NCBI GenBank assembly: GCA_960531495.1
Contig: OY482846.1
Coordinates: 9,178,441 to 9,242,440, forward strand
Source: Zeus faber
Taxonomy: Eukaryota > Chordata > Actinopteri > Zeiformes > Zeidae
Direction: 5' to 3'
DNA length: 64,000 nt
Of the stretch, positions 45,051-55,741 are shown in pieces. Made by a program: the position numbers and the translations under genes. The notes beneath the pieces are model-generated. The model did no database searches. It was not told the origin of the DNA and worked only from the letters and a program-made list of their open reading frames with translations. How positions within the stretch are numbered: the stretch's first letter is position 1; the number at the start of each line of letters is the position of its first letter.

Positions 45051-46346
45051 TTATAGTGTCTTCATATGTTGTTTTCTTGCAGCACTTTCGGCTTCACTTG
45101 CGATGTTCTCCATCCATTTCCTTTTGTCTGTTTTTATACTTCTCTTCACCTCTTTGTTCTTATCCGCGTACTTCTCTTTTAGCTGTTTTTTGATTCTTTC
45201 AGAACGTGTGCCCGGGATCTTCTTGTTTATGCCATCTCTTTGTTCTATGAGGCTCCACGATTCTTCACTAATCCATGGCTTCCTCCTTTTCTGTGGTCTG
45301 CCCAAGACTGCCTCAGCCACTTCCGTGTAAGCCTTCTCCATTACTTGGAAGTCACGCTCCACTTCTTCATCTTCCACTCCTCCCTGCTCTTCCTCCTCCA
45401 GGACTTCGTACCTGTTCCTCAGACTGATGACAAACGTCTTCAAGATGTTTTCCTTCCTCAACTTTGCTGTGTCATACTTGACTCTGCAGCTTTTCTTCTC
45501 TTTAGGTTTTCTCTTCAGTCTTAGCCTAATTGTAGTGCATACCAGGTAGTGGTCACTTCCAATGTCTGCAGACCTGTATGCTCTTGTATCTTCTACCGAA
45601 TTCCTGAAACGCTTATTGACAAGGGTATGATCTATCTGATTCTTGGTCTTTCCATCCGGAGATACCCACGTTGCTTTGTGTATGTCTTTATCTAGGAACA
45701 GAGTTCCTGTTATGACCAGCTCGTTCACGTCACACATTTCCCACAGCTTTTCTCCATTGTTGTTCCACCTTCCGAGTCCATGCTTGCCCATGACCCTTTC
45801 GTAATCTTGGTGCTCATTTCCCACTTTAGCATTCATGTTGCCTGTCACAATCAGCATGTTGTGTTTGTTCCTATTGTCGAGTACGTCTTGCAATCTCATG
45901 TAGAATTTGTCCTTTACTTGTTCATCTGCATCTTCTGTTGGCGCGTAGATGTGTACACACGTCAGCTTGATGTGTTGGGAATGGTACCTGGCTTGCATGA
46001 TTCTTTCGTTGACTGGTGTCCAATCAATCAGGGCTCTTGCTGCTGTTTTTGACGTCAGTATGCCTACGCCTTGCCTGTGATTGTCATTGTCTATTCCTGA
46101 GTAGATGATGGTTTCTCCTTCTGCCAGTTCCATTTTTCCTTGTCCTGTCCAGTGTGTCTCGCTGATGCCCATGATGTCGATTCCTCTGGTTGCCATTTCT
46201 CTTGCTGCTAGTGTTATATTTCCGCTTGTGTAGAGTGTTCTTACATTCCAGTTTCCAATCTTCATGGTATTCTTCGGGTGCAGCAGTAGCTTTTTCGGCC
46301 CAAGGGCGTCCTGTTTGTCTTCTTGGCTTTGGCCCCTGCGCGTCAT
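45051..46346 (-). pseudogene. RTE endonuclease domain, one active-site change
   Basis: 431 codons contain KIGNWNVRTL, DIMGISETHW (catalytic Glu), CVHIYAPT, VTGNMNAKVG, NQIDHTLVNKRF and GSDHYLV (catalytic His). The expected GDMN/GDFN is GNMN, so the Asp is replaced by Asn, which should cripple nicking. The frame ends in a TAA after HMKTL, and a second nonsense codon (in KSR-stop-TEHF) and a frameshift follow before the RT. Confidence 0.85.
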
Positions 46347-46737
46347 GGTGTCTCTCTTGTTGTGAGGACTGGCTACAGCGTTCCCCAGTGGTGGTGGTTT
46401 TGCTCTGCTTGTGGTTTCTGTAATGGTGTTCTTTTTCCGGGAGCGGGTTATTGGCCCTCAGCCCAACCCCCAACCTGGAGGGCCAGGGATATGTTTACAC
46501 ATGCCTTGTGCTAGGAGAGTGGTCTTCCCAGACTTGAGCAGTCTCTCCTACCGCTCGCAGTGACTGCTAACTGGGTTGCTACTTGCCGTTGACCACACAC
46601 ATTGGTTCTTCCGCCAACCAGCTCGGGAACCTCACCGTTGGTCTTAAGGATTCTTCCGCTGAGGTTCCCATCCGACGCCCTGCTGCCGACGTCTTCACCT
46701 TAACTCGGTTGGCCTACCGTTTTTTTCAGGTTTTTCA

Positions 46738-46770
46738 GGTGTGGGGCCAGGTCCAACCTGGCCCCACACC
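46738..46770. repeat. Perfect 15-bp hairpin
   Basis: GGTGTGGGGCCAGGT (46738-46752), loop CCA, and its exact reverse complement (46756-46770). It sits close to the 5' end of the RTE and the beginning of the readable Gmr1-like body, and may mark a junction. Confidence 0.9.
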
Positions 46771-46999
46771 GCCTGCAGGGGCCTGGCGTCCAGAGGTGCC
46801 ACAACTGCACCACCGCCTGTGGTGCGGACGCAGCAGACCCCCGTTTGGGGCTCCGCATGATTCACGTGTGATTCAGCGGAACCCCAGCCCCTCTCGATGG
46901 CCTATAGGGGAATGGCTGGGGCTCTGCTGGGCTCACCGGTGCCCAGGATGCCCCTTTTCTTTCCCGCACGGTTCCCCTCCTGCCGCCCCTCCGGCCCGG

Positions 47000-47349
47000 G
47001 GCAGGGTGGATGCCTACCAGCTGGGTCATGTGGTGGGACTGCCCCATGATGGAGAGTGGACAGGTGGTTCGGGTCGCTGGTCGGGAAGGGACCTACAACA
47101 TACAAGTAAGAGTACAAAGGGGTAGACATCAGGCTTTGCTGTTCTCAGACGATGGTCCAGCAGCGCCTGGTTGGACTCGGGGCTTTGGTGGAGGTGTCAC
47201 ATGTGGAGATTCAATGTGTGCATGGGGATATTTACACTTATCAGATGGTGCGGCTTGAAATTAGTTTCCCTCATAAGGGGAAAAGGCAGAAGGTGAAGGC
47301 TGCGGTTAACTCCGGCCTGTCACACTCCCTGATTTTGGGTACGGATTGA
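47000..47349 (+). pseudogene. Gmr1-like protease region
   Basis: Across two frames the readable parts are MMESGQVVRVAGREGTYN, then SQTMVQQRLVGLGALVEV, HGDIYTYQMVRLEI and VKAAVNSGLSHSLILGTD. The last is the conserved end of the retropepsin-like segment of this family. The active-site region falls at the frame break (FSDDG/CSQT at about 47140), so it is not intact. Confidence 0.7.
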
Positions 47350-47422
47350 GCAGGGTTTGTTCTTTCATGAGTGAGGTTGGGGAGTGCACTTATGGTTCAG
47401 GAGGGAAATGTGAGGGTCGTTA

Positions 47423-48480
47423 GTGGTTGCTACGGGGTCGGGAGCAGAGGAGTCCCCGCTGGGGTCTTCCCCGGTTCCAGTGGTCTCCTCGACAGATGAT
47501 TTTCCGCTAAAACACTTGCGGGACAATACCCTATGCATGACCTTTGAGGGGGTAGTTAAAATCTATGGTGAATTGGCGCACCCAGACACCGCACTCACTC
47601 ACCCGTATTTCTCCGTGATTAGGGACAGGTTATATTGAGTGAGCTGTGACAGTCAGGAGAGGAAGTGTCCCAGTTATTGGTTCTGACAAGTCGCTGGGAA
47701 ATGATTTTCCAGGCAGCTCACCATAACCCAATGGCCGGTCACCTCGGACATGATAAAACAATGCAGTGGTTAATAGCCCGCTTCTATCGGCCGGGCATTT
47801 GGGCAGATGTGCATAATGGTGCGCCGCTTGTCCCTAGTGCCAATCAATCCTTGAGGCCCCTCCCCCTAGTTGCGGTGCCTTTCGAAAGACTTGCTATGGA
47901 CCTCATCGGGTATCATTTTGTGTTAGTCCTAGTGGATTATGAAACCCCAAGGCGGTGCCATTGCACAGTATTAAGGTCAAAAGTGTGGGGCACACACTGT
48001 TTCAGGTCATCTCCTGACTCGGGATTCTAAAGGAAATACTGACCGATCAGGGTACTTCCTTTATGTCACGTACACTTTATGAGCTATTGGGTGTCCGCTC
48101 AATTCAGACCAGCGTGTACCATCCCCAGACCGACAGCCTGGTGGAGCGATTCAATAAGACACTGAAAAACATAGCCGTAATTGGGATAATTGGACGGACC
48201 CTGTTTTTTGCAGTGCTGGAGGTGCCTCAGGCCTCCATGACATTTTCTCCTTTTGAACTCCTTCTCGGCAGGAGACCCTGCAGGGTCCTGGACCAAATTA
48301 AGGAAAACTGGGAGGGAGGGTCTATCACCAGTAATACCGAAGTTCAGTATGTTATGGACCTGCCAGCAAAGCCACAGGCCCTTGAAAGCTTGTCACGGGA
48401 GAATTTGCTCCCAGCCCAGGAACGTTGTATGACAGAGGGGCTCGACTCTGGAAATTTGTACCAGGAGACAAGGTGTTAGT
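47423..48480 (+). pseudogene. Gmr1-like integrase
   Basis: Frames 47665-48030 and 48063-48479 contain HHNPMAGHLGHDKT (zinc-binding His pair), ARFYRPGIWADV, RPLPLVAVPFERLAMDLIG (first catalytic Asp), FVLVLVDY, LTDQGTSF (second Asp, shifted frame), TSVYHPQTDSLVERFNKTLK (catalytic Glu) and PFELLLGRRPCRVLD. The second zinc Cys pair (normally CxxC in the ADV...C region) is lost. It would insert cDNA into the genome; a frame change at about 48030 and other lesions kill it. Confidence 0.85.
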
Positions 48481-49130
48481 GTTGCTCATTACGTGAAGCT
48501 CTAAATTACTTGCAAAGTGGAAAGGGCCCTCTGTGGTCACACAGCGGGTTGGGGAAGTTGATTATGAGGTCAAGCAGTCGGACAGGGTCAGGGCAACTCA
48601 GATTTATCACTTTAACCTCCTCAAGGAGTGGAAGGAGTGGGGTCTGTGTCTCTGTCCACTGTGGTGATCAAGGGGGATCAGTTGGACCCTTTCTAGTAAT
48701 CATCTCTCACCAGGCCAGAGTGCGGACCTGGCGCCGTTACAGCAATGCTTCTCTGTCGTCCTTTCCCCCTGCCAGGCCGAAGGTCCCTCATACAGTACAC
48801 AACCACGTGGCGATGACCCCGGGGGGGAAAAGGGGGATTGTACCAATTTGTTTCCCCTTCGTTTGGGTAGTTCAGGGCCCCAGCCACCTTTCGGAGACTC
48901 ATGGACTGGGTCCTACATCAGCACACAGCATATGCCGCTACCTACTTGGACGAAGTCATCATCTGCAGTGACAGTTGGGGGAGGCACATGAAGCACGGCG
49001 GGGCAGTGCTTTGGTCCCTGAGGCATCAGGGCTCACCGCCAACCCGAAGAAGTGTGCAGGTGGATGGAGAGAGGTTCGGTATCTGGGGTACCACTTGGGT
49101 GGAGGACTCGTTTGACCCCAGGTAGATTAA
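48480..49130 (+). pseudogene. Gmr1-like RT fragment downstream of integrase
   Basis: After the integrase a segment reads SSKLLAKWKGPSVVTQRVGE and QIYHFNLLKEWKE. A pre-RT stretch with a PGR-like motif follows (about 48760-48840), then directly YQFVS, FRAPATFRRLMDWVL and HTAYAATYLDEVIICSD. The catalytic YLDD is YLDE, an in-frame TAG replaces a Leu codon before FRAP, and roughly 100 residues of fingers/palm are missing between the pre-RT and YQFVS. Confidence 0.78.
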
Positions 49131-49140
49131 ACTGCTGCGT

Positions 49141-49635
49141 CATCAACAATTGAACTTATGTCCTGCTCAGCATTTTATTAGGACTATTTACTGAATTATG
49201 GAACGGAGTCACAATTATTCTCCCTCATTACAAGATTCTCTTAAAAGAAACTGCACATAAATACCAATGAATACCTTTTATTTGTAAACTGAACTTTACA
49301 ATGACCCTGTTAATTTACAATAAAACCACTAAACCTGATTGAGCTTTTTGCGTTTTCTATTTTGTCTCTGCTTTAAGAAATAATTGGTAGACTTGGAACT
49401 TCACATCTGACTTGTGCTGTGGATCAATTTTGTCTAACATATAAGAAATAAAAGAACAAAACATTGATCGCCATTGTTTCCACTGCATTTCCAGGAAACG
49501 CTCAGAGGTATGAGCACCGCTATGTCCTCACGCACCATGACACCGCCCCCTGGTGATGTCATTTGTGTCACACGCTCGCTGATACCCTCGCGCTTGGGCA
49601 AGTATAAACCTAGCTTAAGTCGGGCGGTGGGGGTA
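49141..49635. other. Unassigned stretch between RT fragment and LTR-like segment
   Basis: AT-rich on the left (49141-49440), where RNase H of the Gmr1-like element would be expected but cannot be read. On the right (49500-49635) a GC-richer piece leads into the LTR-like segment. Confidence 0.3.
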
Positions 49636-49960
49636 TGTGGCAGACCAGGGGGCGTGGTTAAGCCACGGTCTGCAGGTGACAGCACTGTTTTACTCCTGCG
49701 GCAGCGGTCGACCCAATCAATTGGCAATCGATCATCAGTTGGCGCTAAGTGGCCGACCCAGCTTAGAGAGTTTTCATATGTGTTGCAGTGAGGGATCGCA
49801 TGGTGCAGGAGCTGAGATCCTGCGGACCAGATTGTGTTTATTTAAGTATTATTTTATTGTTTATAGACTGCCTGAATCTATCATTGTATCCTCCCAGTGG
49901 AGGCCTGCTGGGAACAAACCTTTCACTTGTTCTTGAAATAACTCTGTTTTTGTGTTACAC
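49636..49960 (+). mobile_element. LTR-like segment, probable 3' LTR of Gmr1-like element
   Basis: It begins TGTGGCAGACCAGGGG and contains TTAAGCCACGGTCTGC(A/G)GGTGACAGC and GACCAGATTGTG. These blocks are shared with 60283-60590 and partly with 43262 and 50148. The right boundary is not certain. Confidence 0.55.
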
Positions 49961-50126
49961 TAGCCTAGAGTATCCATCCATTATGCTTATAAGTGGTGGT
50001 ATCAAGGGCCAGTGTGGTTGTATGTGCGTTGATGGAGCGAGGATTGTGGAGTATCTGCGGCCTGGTGGTGGTGGGATGGTCTGGGCAAAAAAGTCCATGG
50101 TCATTTTTTAGTCCCAGTCCCTCCCT

Positions 50127-51392
50127 GGTAGGTAGGTAGCTGTGGCAGATCAGGCAGCGTGGTTAAGTCATGGTCTGAAAGTGACAACGCAGGCTTGGTC
50201 CTGTGTCACTGCAGCTGCACTGGGTTTGCCCCATTATTCTCATTGGTGCTGAATGACCTACCTACCCATCTACCTACAGGTAGATGGGTAGGTAGGTAGA
50301 TATGTAAGTAGATGGGTTGATAAGTAGGCAGGTAAGTAGGAAGCTGGGTAGGTAGGTAGGTAGATGGGTAGGCAGCTAGGTAGATGAGTTGGTTGGTAGG
50401 TAGGTGGATGGGTAGATGGGTAGGTAGGTAGGTAGGCAGGTAGATGGGTAGGAAAGTAGGTAGGTAGGTAGATGGGTTGGTAGGTAGGTAGGTAGGTAGG
50501 TATGTAGGTAGGTAGGTAGGTACATGGGTTGGTAGTAAGTAGGTAGGTGGGGGGGTAGATGGGTTGGTATGTAGGTAGTATTAATAAAGCTGTACCTGAT
50601 TTTAGCAAAGGAGATATCTATATTGCAAGGTTGGTTGGTAGGTATGTTGGGCAGTAGGTGGGTAGGTAGGTGTGTGGGTGGCTAGTTGGGTAGGTAGGTA
50701 GGAAGGTAGGTATGTAGGTACGTAGGTAGATGTGTAGGTAGGTAGATTGGTTGCTATGTAGGTCGATGGGTATGTAGTTATGTAGGTAGGTAGGTAGATT
50801 AGTGGGTAGGTATGTAGGTTGGTAGGTAGATGGGTTGGTAGGTAGGTAGGTGGTCAGATGTGTTTGGGTTGTAGGTAGGTAGGTAGGTAGATGGGTAGGT
50901 TGGTAGGTAGGTAGATGGGTAGGTAAGTAGATGGGTTGGTATGTAGGTCGATGGGTTGGTAGGCAGATGGGTAGGTAGGTATGTAGCTAGGTAGGTAGAT
51001 TGGTTGGTAGGTAGTTAGGTGGGTAGAAGGGTTGGTAGGTAGGCAGGTAGATAGATAGGTAGGTAGGTAGGTAGGTATGTAGGCTGGTAGAAGGGTAGAT
51101 AGGTAGGTAGATGGGTTGGTATGTTGGTAGATGGGTATGTATGTAGGTAGGTAGATGGGTTGGTAGGTAGATGGGTGTGTAGGTATGTAGGTTGGTAGAT
51201 AGGTAGGTGAGTAGAAGGATAGGTAGGTAGGTAGGTAGGTGTGTAGGCTGGTAGAGAGCTGGGTAGATTGGTAGGTGGCAAGGTAGATAGGTAGGTAGGT
51301 AGTTAGATGGGTAGGTAGGTAGGTGGGTAGCAGGGTGGTTAGCTAGGTTGGTAGGTCAGTAGGTTAGTAGGTTGGTAGACAGTTCGGTAGAT
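50127..51392. repeat. 1.1-kb degenerate GGTA tetranucleotide array
   Basis: Units of GGTA mixed with GATG, GGTT and GTAT fill 50256-51392, with a short start at 50127 and one unique interruption at about 50580-50630. Minus-strand frames reading PTYLPTYLP for about 100 codons are repeat artefacts, because tetranucleotides read in three frames repeat every 12 nt. The array switches orientation once at 50256-50297. Confidence 0.95.
50148..50250 (+). mobile_element. LTR-like fragment embedded in GGTA array
   Basis: TGTGGCAGATCAGGCAGC...TTAAGTCATGGTCTGAAAGTGACAAC is a diverged copy of the LTR start at 49636. GGTA repeats flank it on both sides. Confidence 0.6.
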
Positions 51393-52265
51393 TACGCCCA
51401 AACTGCACCAGGTACTTTGGGCCGAGCGTGTTTATTTACCTGCTCCCAGACGTGTTGATGTTGTTGTAGAGAGATAGTGAAAACAGTGAAATATAAATAA
51501 ACAACAGCCATTTAACACACCATTTGATAATACGTTTTATCTCAAAAATACTGCCAATGCTTTAATTAGTTATTCTGTGAAAATAAAAAGATTTCTGATT
51601 ATTACTTGTTTAAAATTACATAACAACATGTTGATCTTGTTTAGACGGTCATAAAATATGTCCTATCATCTCCAACTCGGACACTTTAAGTTAAACAAGG
51701 TCTTGCAGTTATTGAAATTGGTCGGTGGGAGATGTTTGTACTGTGTTGCATTACTTCTACGTACTATTACATGTGTTAGTTCTTTGGATTTAAAATGGGT
51801 CTCGATCATTGAGAAAATCCGACAGCAGCTCTTGGTCTCTGGTACAGTGTAGACTCATATAAAGCACATTTAAAATTATTGCACTCTTTACAAAAACATT
51901 TCTATGTAGTTTTATCTTGTGTTTGGAAAAAATTTGACCTCTCACGTAAAAGTAGAGAAATCCCGCACGGCTGACGTGGGCGGTGGAGTTGCAACAACGG
52001 ATTGACATGGATTGAATAGGAGCCTTGTTTCGTTCTACCGTTAGGAGAGACTCAACAGGGGCACTGATACTTCAACTGGATTGCTTGACCAACGTGTATC
52101 ATGAAAAATAAATAACTTGAATGGGCTTGTATTCAGTTACATTTCAAATATCATTGCTTTTCAGACGTACAATTAACTGCTCAGCAGGCCTGCATCGAGC
52201 AACACTCTATTCCAGTACATTGGAAAATCTTAACGCACACTTTTTTTCGACACAGTCCATAAAAT
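51393..52265. other. Unique-looking DNA, nothing recognised
   Basis: AT-rich. No mobile element, exon or RNA gene is visible. It may be the region downstream of the mdga1-like transcript end. Confidence 0.35.
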
Positions 52266-52272
52266 ATTCATT

Positions 52273-52278
52273 TTCTTT
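52273..52278 (-). terminator. Candidate poly(A) signal of the mdga1-like gene
   Basis: AATAAA on the minus strand (inside GATAAAATAAAG). It is one of several such hexamers between 52.27 and 56.4 kb (others at about 53990, 54290 and 55625) and was chosen only because it is the most distal before unrelated sequence. Without transcript data the true cleavage site is unknown. Confidence 0.25.
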
Positions 52279-53380
52279 ATTTTATCATTAGTTGCAGGTA
52301 TGGCACAAAAAAATGTGTGATAAATTTCTGAAAGAAATTACAGTGAAAAAAGAAGCCTGATCATATATAAATATAGAGCACAAAACAGAGAAGAGTGACA
52401 GGTCATCATACAGGGTGTTTGGCACACAACGAGATAAATAACATTGTTGTGACAACAATATTTGGCGGACAACTAACATTTTGGGGATTCTTACACCGAC
52501 GACACTTCCTGGTGTCAGGCGGAAGAAGGCGACGGTGGCAAAATAAAAAATCTGTTAAGTCTGGTCAATAATTGGGAAAAGAGAAAAAGTCTTTGAGTTA
52601 TGCAACCACCGAAGACGGAATCTACCAAGAGGCGATTAATCCTTTTGGTATCGTCGTCCCTTGAGGCGGCTATGGCGTAAAAAGGCAAAACTCTGCTTCT
52701 TTTCTTCGAGACATGATTGAGAGGGCACCGTCTACTTTGAGTCCTTGTTGCTAAATCCTTACTTAATCAGGGTAGACACTTTGAATCAGAATTTTGGAGC
52801 CTGTGGTTATGACATGGCTTTTGTCTGCGACTTGTAGGTAGATGGGTAGTCCTAGTCCTGACTGACCATGATTCTTTTCAGCTCTTAGCAAAAGATTTGG
52901 AGTGATAGTTACTGTGGCGCCACCAGCTGCATGATACGCTTTGACGGCAAGTGAAACTTCAACAGGGTTATTTTTTGGAGGGGTGGGTATAAAGTAGCGT
53001 GAGGAAATGGCACAACGTGACAAAGCCCTTGTAGGATGAATAACACTTCTAGAGGAAACTCAAATCCAGAATTGGCATCAGGGTGGTAACTACACAGGGC
53101 GCTTTGGCACGTCTCCCTTACCCGACTGTCTGGGTCCAGCTGTTGGAAATAGTGTCTTTCCCACGTTTACGGATAAAGCATTGGGTAAAATTCAATCAAA
53201 AATGTTGTATCTACAAACATAAAAAAAAAAAGCCTCCAGAACAAAGAGACGCTCTACATTGACCCCGCCCACACCCAACATCGACTTTACATTCATTATG
53301 ATCTGGGCAATGTGGAAATGAACACATAACTTCTACTGAACGAGCAATGGGCAGGGGATATATTATGTAAATAGAGCGTT

Positions 53381-53434
<54 letters not shown>
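53381..53434. repeat. (TA)n(GA)n compound microsatellite
   Basis: About 18 TA units followed by about 8 GA units. Confidence 0.93.
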
Positions 53435-53435
<1 letters not shown>

Positions 53436-53718
53436 TTTTTTTTTGTTTGTTTTTCTGATGAAAGTGTGTGAAATGTGTGAAAGCTGAGGATGCCCTGAAT
53501 GCCCATCATTCTGCTCTGTTTTGCTGGGTTTGTTTTATCTTCTTTACATGTATCCGTTTCGTATGACACCTATAGTACAGCTTTTTATGCTTCTTGACAC
53601 ATGTATAAGACCCGCTCGGATCAAACCCAGGCTCACACTTGGAAGGCTACATTCGTTTGAAAACAACAAAAAAACGGACCAATTATTTTACCCGGTCTCC
53701 GCTTAACCTCACTCACCG

Positions 53719-53724
53719 GATATA

Positions 53725-53777
<53 letters not shown>
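53719..53777. repeat. (TA)n microsatellite
   Basis: About 26 pure TA units preceded by TATACTGTATA. Confidence 0.95.
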
Positions 53778-53781
<4 letters not shown>

Positions 53782-54872
53782 AGCAGTTTCGTAAAAAAAA
53801 AACAACATTATTATTTTGACCAAATCGCTGTTGTAAAGCGAGGATAGATGTAACAATGGGGGATTTAAATTAAAGTCAATAAGCCTGACTTTGTGGGAGT
53901 AGGTCACATATATGTGCATCTATACTGCCTTTGTATATGTCCAGACCTTTATACTGTATGTTGTGCTTCCTGTACTCCAACATAAAATATTTATTATAAA
54001 CCTTTGAATAGAGCCTCTTTTTTTTTTTTTTCATTTTCTTTTTCCTAACATTTACAAGTTATACAATTACCAAATAAGTTGACTTCTTATGCTTCCGTCG
54101 GTTTTTGATACTTCAGCAATGCAAGGGAGACAACGAGAAGAGAAAACGAAGTTCAGTCATTTTTTTTTCTTTTAAACAGAAAAAAAAATTAAAAATTAAA
54201 AATCAAAATCAAAAAAAAATTAAACAAGACACAATTTCATAACCATAACAATGTACGGGATTTTTCCTCATGTTCTCTCTGTCCATAGTATTTATTTTTT
54301 TTTGTTTGTTTTTTGTTTTTTTGTTTTTTTTACAATACATTTTAAAAACCCAGCTGGTTAAGGTTATGGTCTCAGGTACTGTGGATCTCTTCCACAGACA
54401 GTTTTTCACAGTTTGTGTAAAAGCGGGAGAAACATTCTCGCTAGAGTAATAAAATATCTGGACTATTATTATGATCATTATTATCTTTTTATGCTCATAT
54501 TGTTCCATAAAAACGGTGGAGGAGGAGGAGGAAAAAGAGGGATTGGAGGAGGACGGATCGAGAAGGAGGGGACGTGTCACTTCAACGAGAGTCCCCAAAA
54601 GGTCCCGCTCTCCTCTCCCCCCTGTACAGCACAATGTTCCTGTGAAGAGATTGTTCTTTCTTTTCTTTTTTCTTTTCTCTTGTTCACACAAAAAAGAAAA
54701 TTGTCCGCCCACCAGGGAGGAGAGTCATCGGAGGGGAGGGCGGGGTGGGGATCGATGGGCGAAAAACGTATGATCGCCAACCGTCCAAAGAGGGAAGAAA
54801 GTTCCAGGCTCCCGCTCTCTCTCTTTTTAATGGCCGCCGTCGTTCTTCTTCTTCTTCCCAAATTTGTTGACC

Positions 54873-54915
<43 letters not shown>
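54873..54915. repeat. (CA)n microsatellite
   Basis: About 21 CA units within the presumed 3' UTR, read as GU repeats in the transcript. Confidence 0.95.
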
Positions 54916-54916
<1 letters not shown>

Positions 54917-55021
54917 GAAAACTCCCCTCCGTACCTCCATCTCCGGCCCTGCAGCGACGCCTTCCCGTCAGCACTTGTGGGGCGAAAACAAAGAGTAGAA
55001 AATAGCCCATCGGTGACGGAG

Positions 55022-55103
55022 GTGTATGTGTGTGTGTGTGTGCGTGTGTTCTGATGTAAGGTTAACACCCGTCAGGCGCACGTTATTGACGTTCATTTTT
55101 TTT

Positions 55104-55144
<41 letters not shown>
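55022..55144. repeat. Two (GT)n tracts
   Basis: GT-rich runs at 55022-55050 (with one GC) and 55109-55144 (pure). With the CA tract at 54873 they form complementary arms about 100-200 nt apart. The transcript could therefore fold into GU/CA duplexes. Confidence 0.9.
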
Positions 55145-55147
<3 letters not shown>

Positions 55148-55276
55148 CTGAAGGCACTTTTTTTTTGTTTCATGGCAGAAACTGAAGTGGCTTCTTGTTT
55201 CCACATCCAAGTCCCGGAATCCTGAAGTCAGGACTCTCAATGGCATCACATCACATCTCTGCGACAGACCTTTTCG

Positions 55277-55515
55277 CGTCCATCCATCCATCCCTCCATC
55301 TATCTGTCCATCCCCCATCTATCTTTCCATCCACGTCCCAGCCCTCCAACTATCCATCCATCCATCCATCTGTACTCTCCATCAATGATACATTCTCCCA
55401 TCCATCCCTCCATCCATCTCCCATCCGTCCATCCTCTTTTCCCTCCACCTATCCATCAATCTATTCCCCATCCTTCCCTCCATACCCCTTCTATCCAACC
55501 CCCATCCCTCCCTCC
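55277..55515. repeat. Degenerate (CATC)n tetranucleotide repeat
   Basis: CCATCCATCCCTCCAT units interrupted by short unique pieces. Frames reading PSIHPSIH are artefacts. Confidence 0.92.
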
Positions 55516-55705
55516 GGTCATCTCTCTCTCTCTCTCTCCCCCTCCCCCTTCCCTCCATTTCTTTTGGTGTAATTGTCGTCCACTAACACCCACACATATT
55601 TCCTCCTCACAGATCTGCATTTTATTTTATTATAATAATTTTTTCATAAACCTTCAGTTCGGCCACTTGAGCCTCGTGAGCACAGTGTATTAGAAAGAGA
55701 ACGTA

Positions 55706-55741
55706 GACGGGGGACGGGGGGACGGGGGGACGGGGGGACAG
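55706..55741. repeat. Short (GGGGGAC)n repeat
   Basis: Four to five G runs separated by AC on the plus strand (GACGGGGGGACGGGGG), a potential G-quadruplex on the strand opposite to the mdga1-like transcript. Confidence 0.85.

Larger units (their letters stand above)
43309..46735 (-). mobile_element. RTE-type LINE, near full length, inactive
   Basis: The minus strand has a leader of roughly 370 nt, an APE endonuclease frame (45051-46346), a broken linker, the RT (43972-44703), a connection/C-terminal part (43595-43975) and a final piece (43309-43593). Domain style (NWNVRTL, NQIDHTL, GRGTTEQVF, FADDVALLS, YGSETW) is that of RTE-clade non-LTR retrotransposons, whose endonuclease parts are often annotated as craniofacial-development-protein-like. 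Nonsense and frameshift changes inactivate it. It appears inserted between an LTR fragment and the body of a Gmr1-like element. Confidence 0.85.
46780..49140 (+). mobile_element. Gmr1-like Gypsy element, integrase before RT
   Basis: The plus strand carries a gag C-terminal/protease region, integrase and post-integrase segment, and then a pre-RT and RT piece. The RT lies downstream of the integrase, as known for Gmr1-like Ty3/Gypsy elements and unlike ordinary Gypsy. About 100 RT codons are deleted, RNase H is missing, and several stops and frameshifts are present. An LTR-like segment lies on the right (49636) and a shorter one on the left beyond the RTE (43262). Confidence 0.78.

Noticed and set aside
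50270..51281. Minus-strand PTYLPTYLP proteins
   Set aside because: They are direct products of the GGTA tetranucleotide array.
52763..53023. An 87-codon minus-strand gene
   Set aside because: It has no recognisable domain or splice context. It lies in the presumed 3' UTR of the mdga1-like gene and could be chance.
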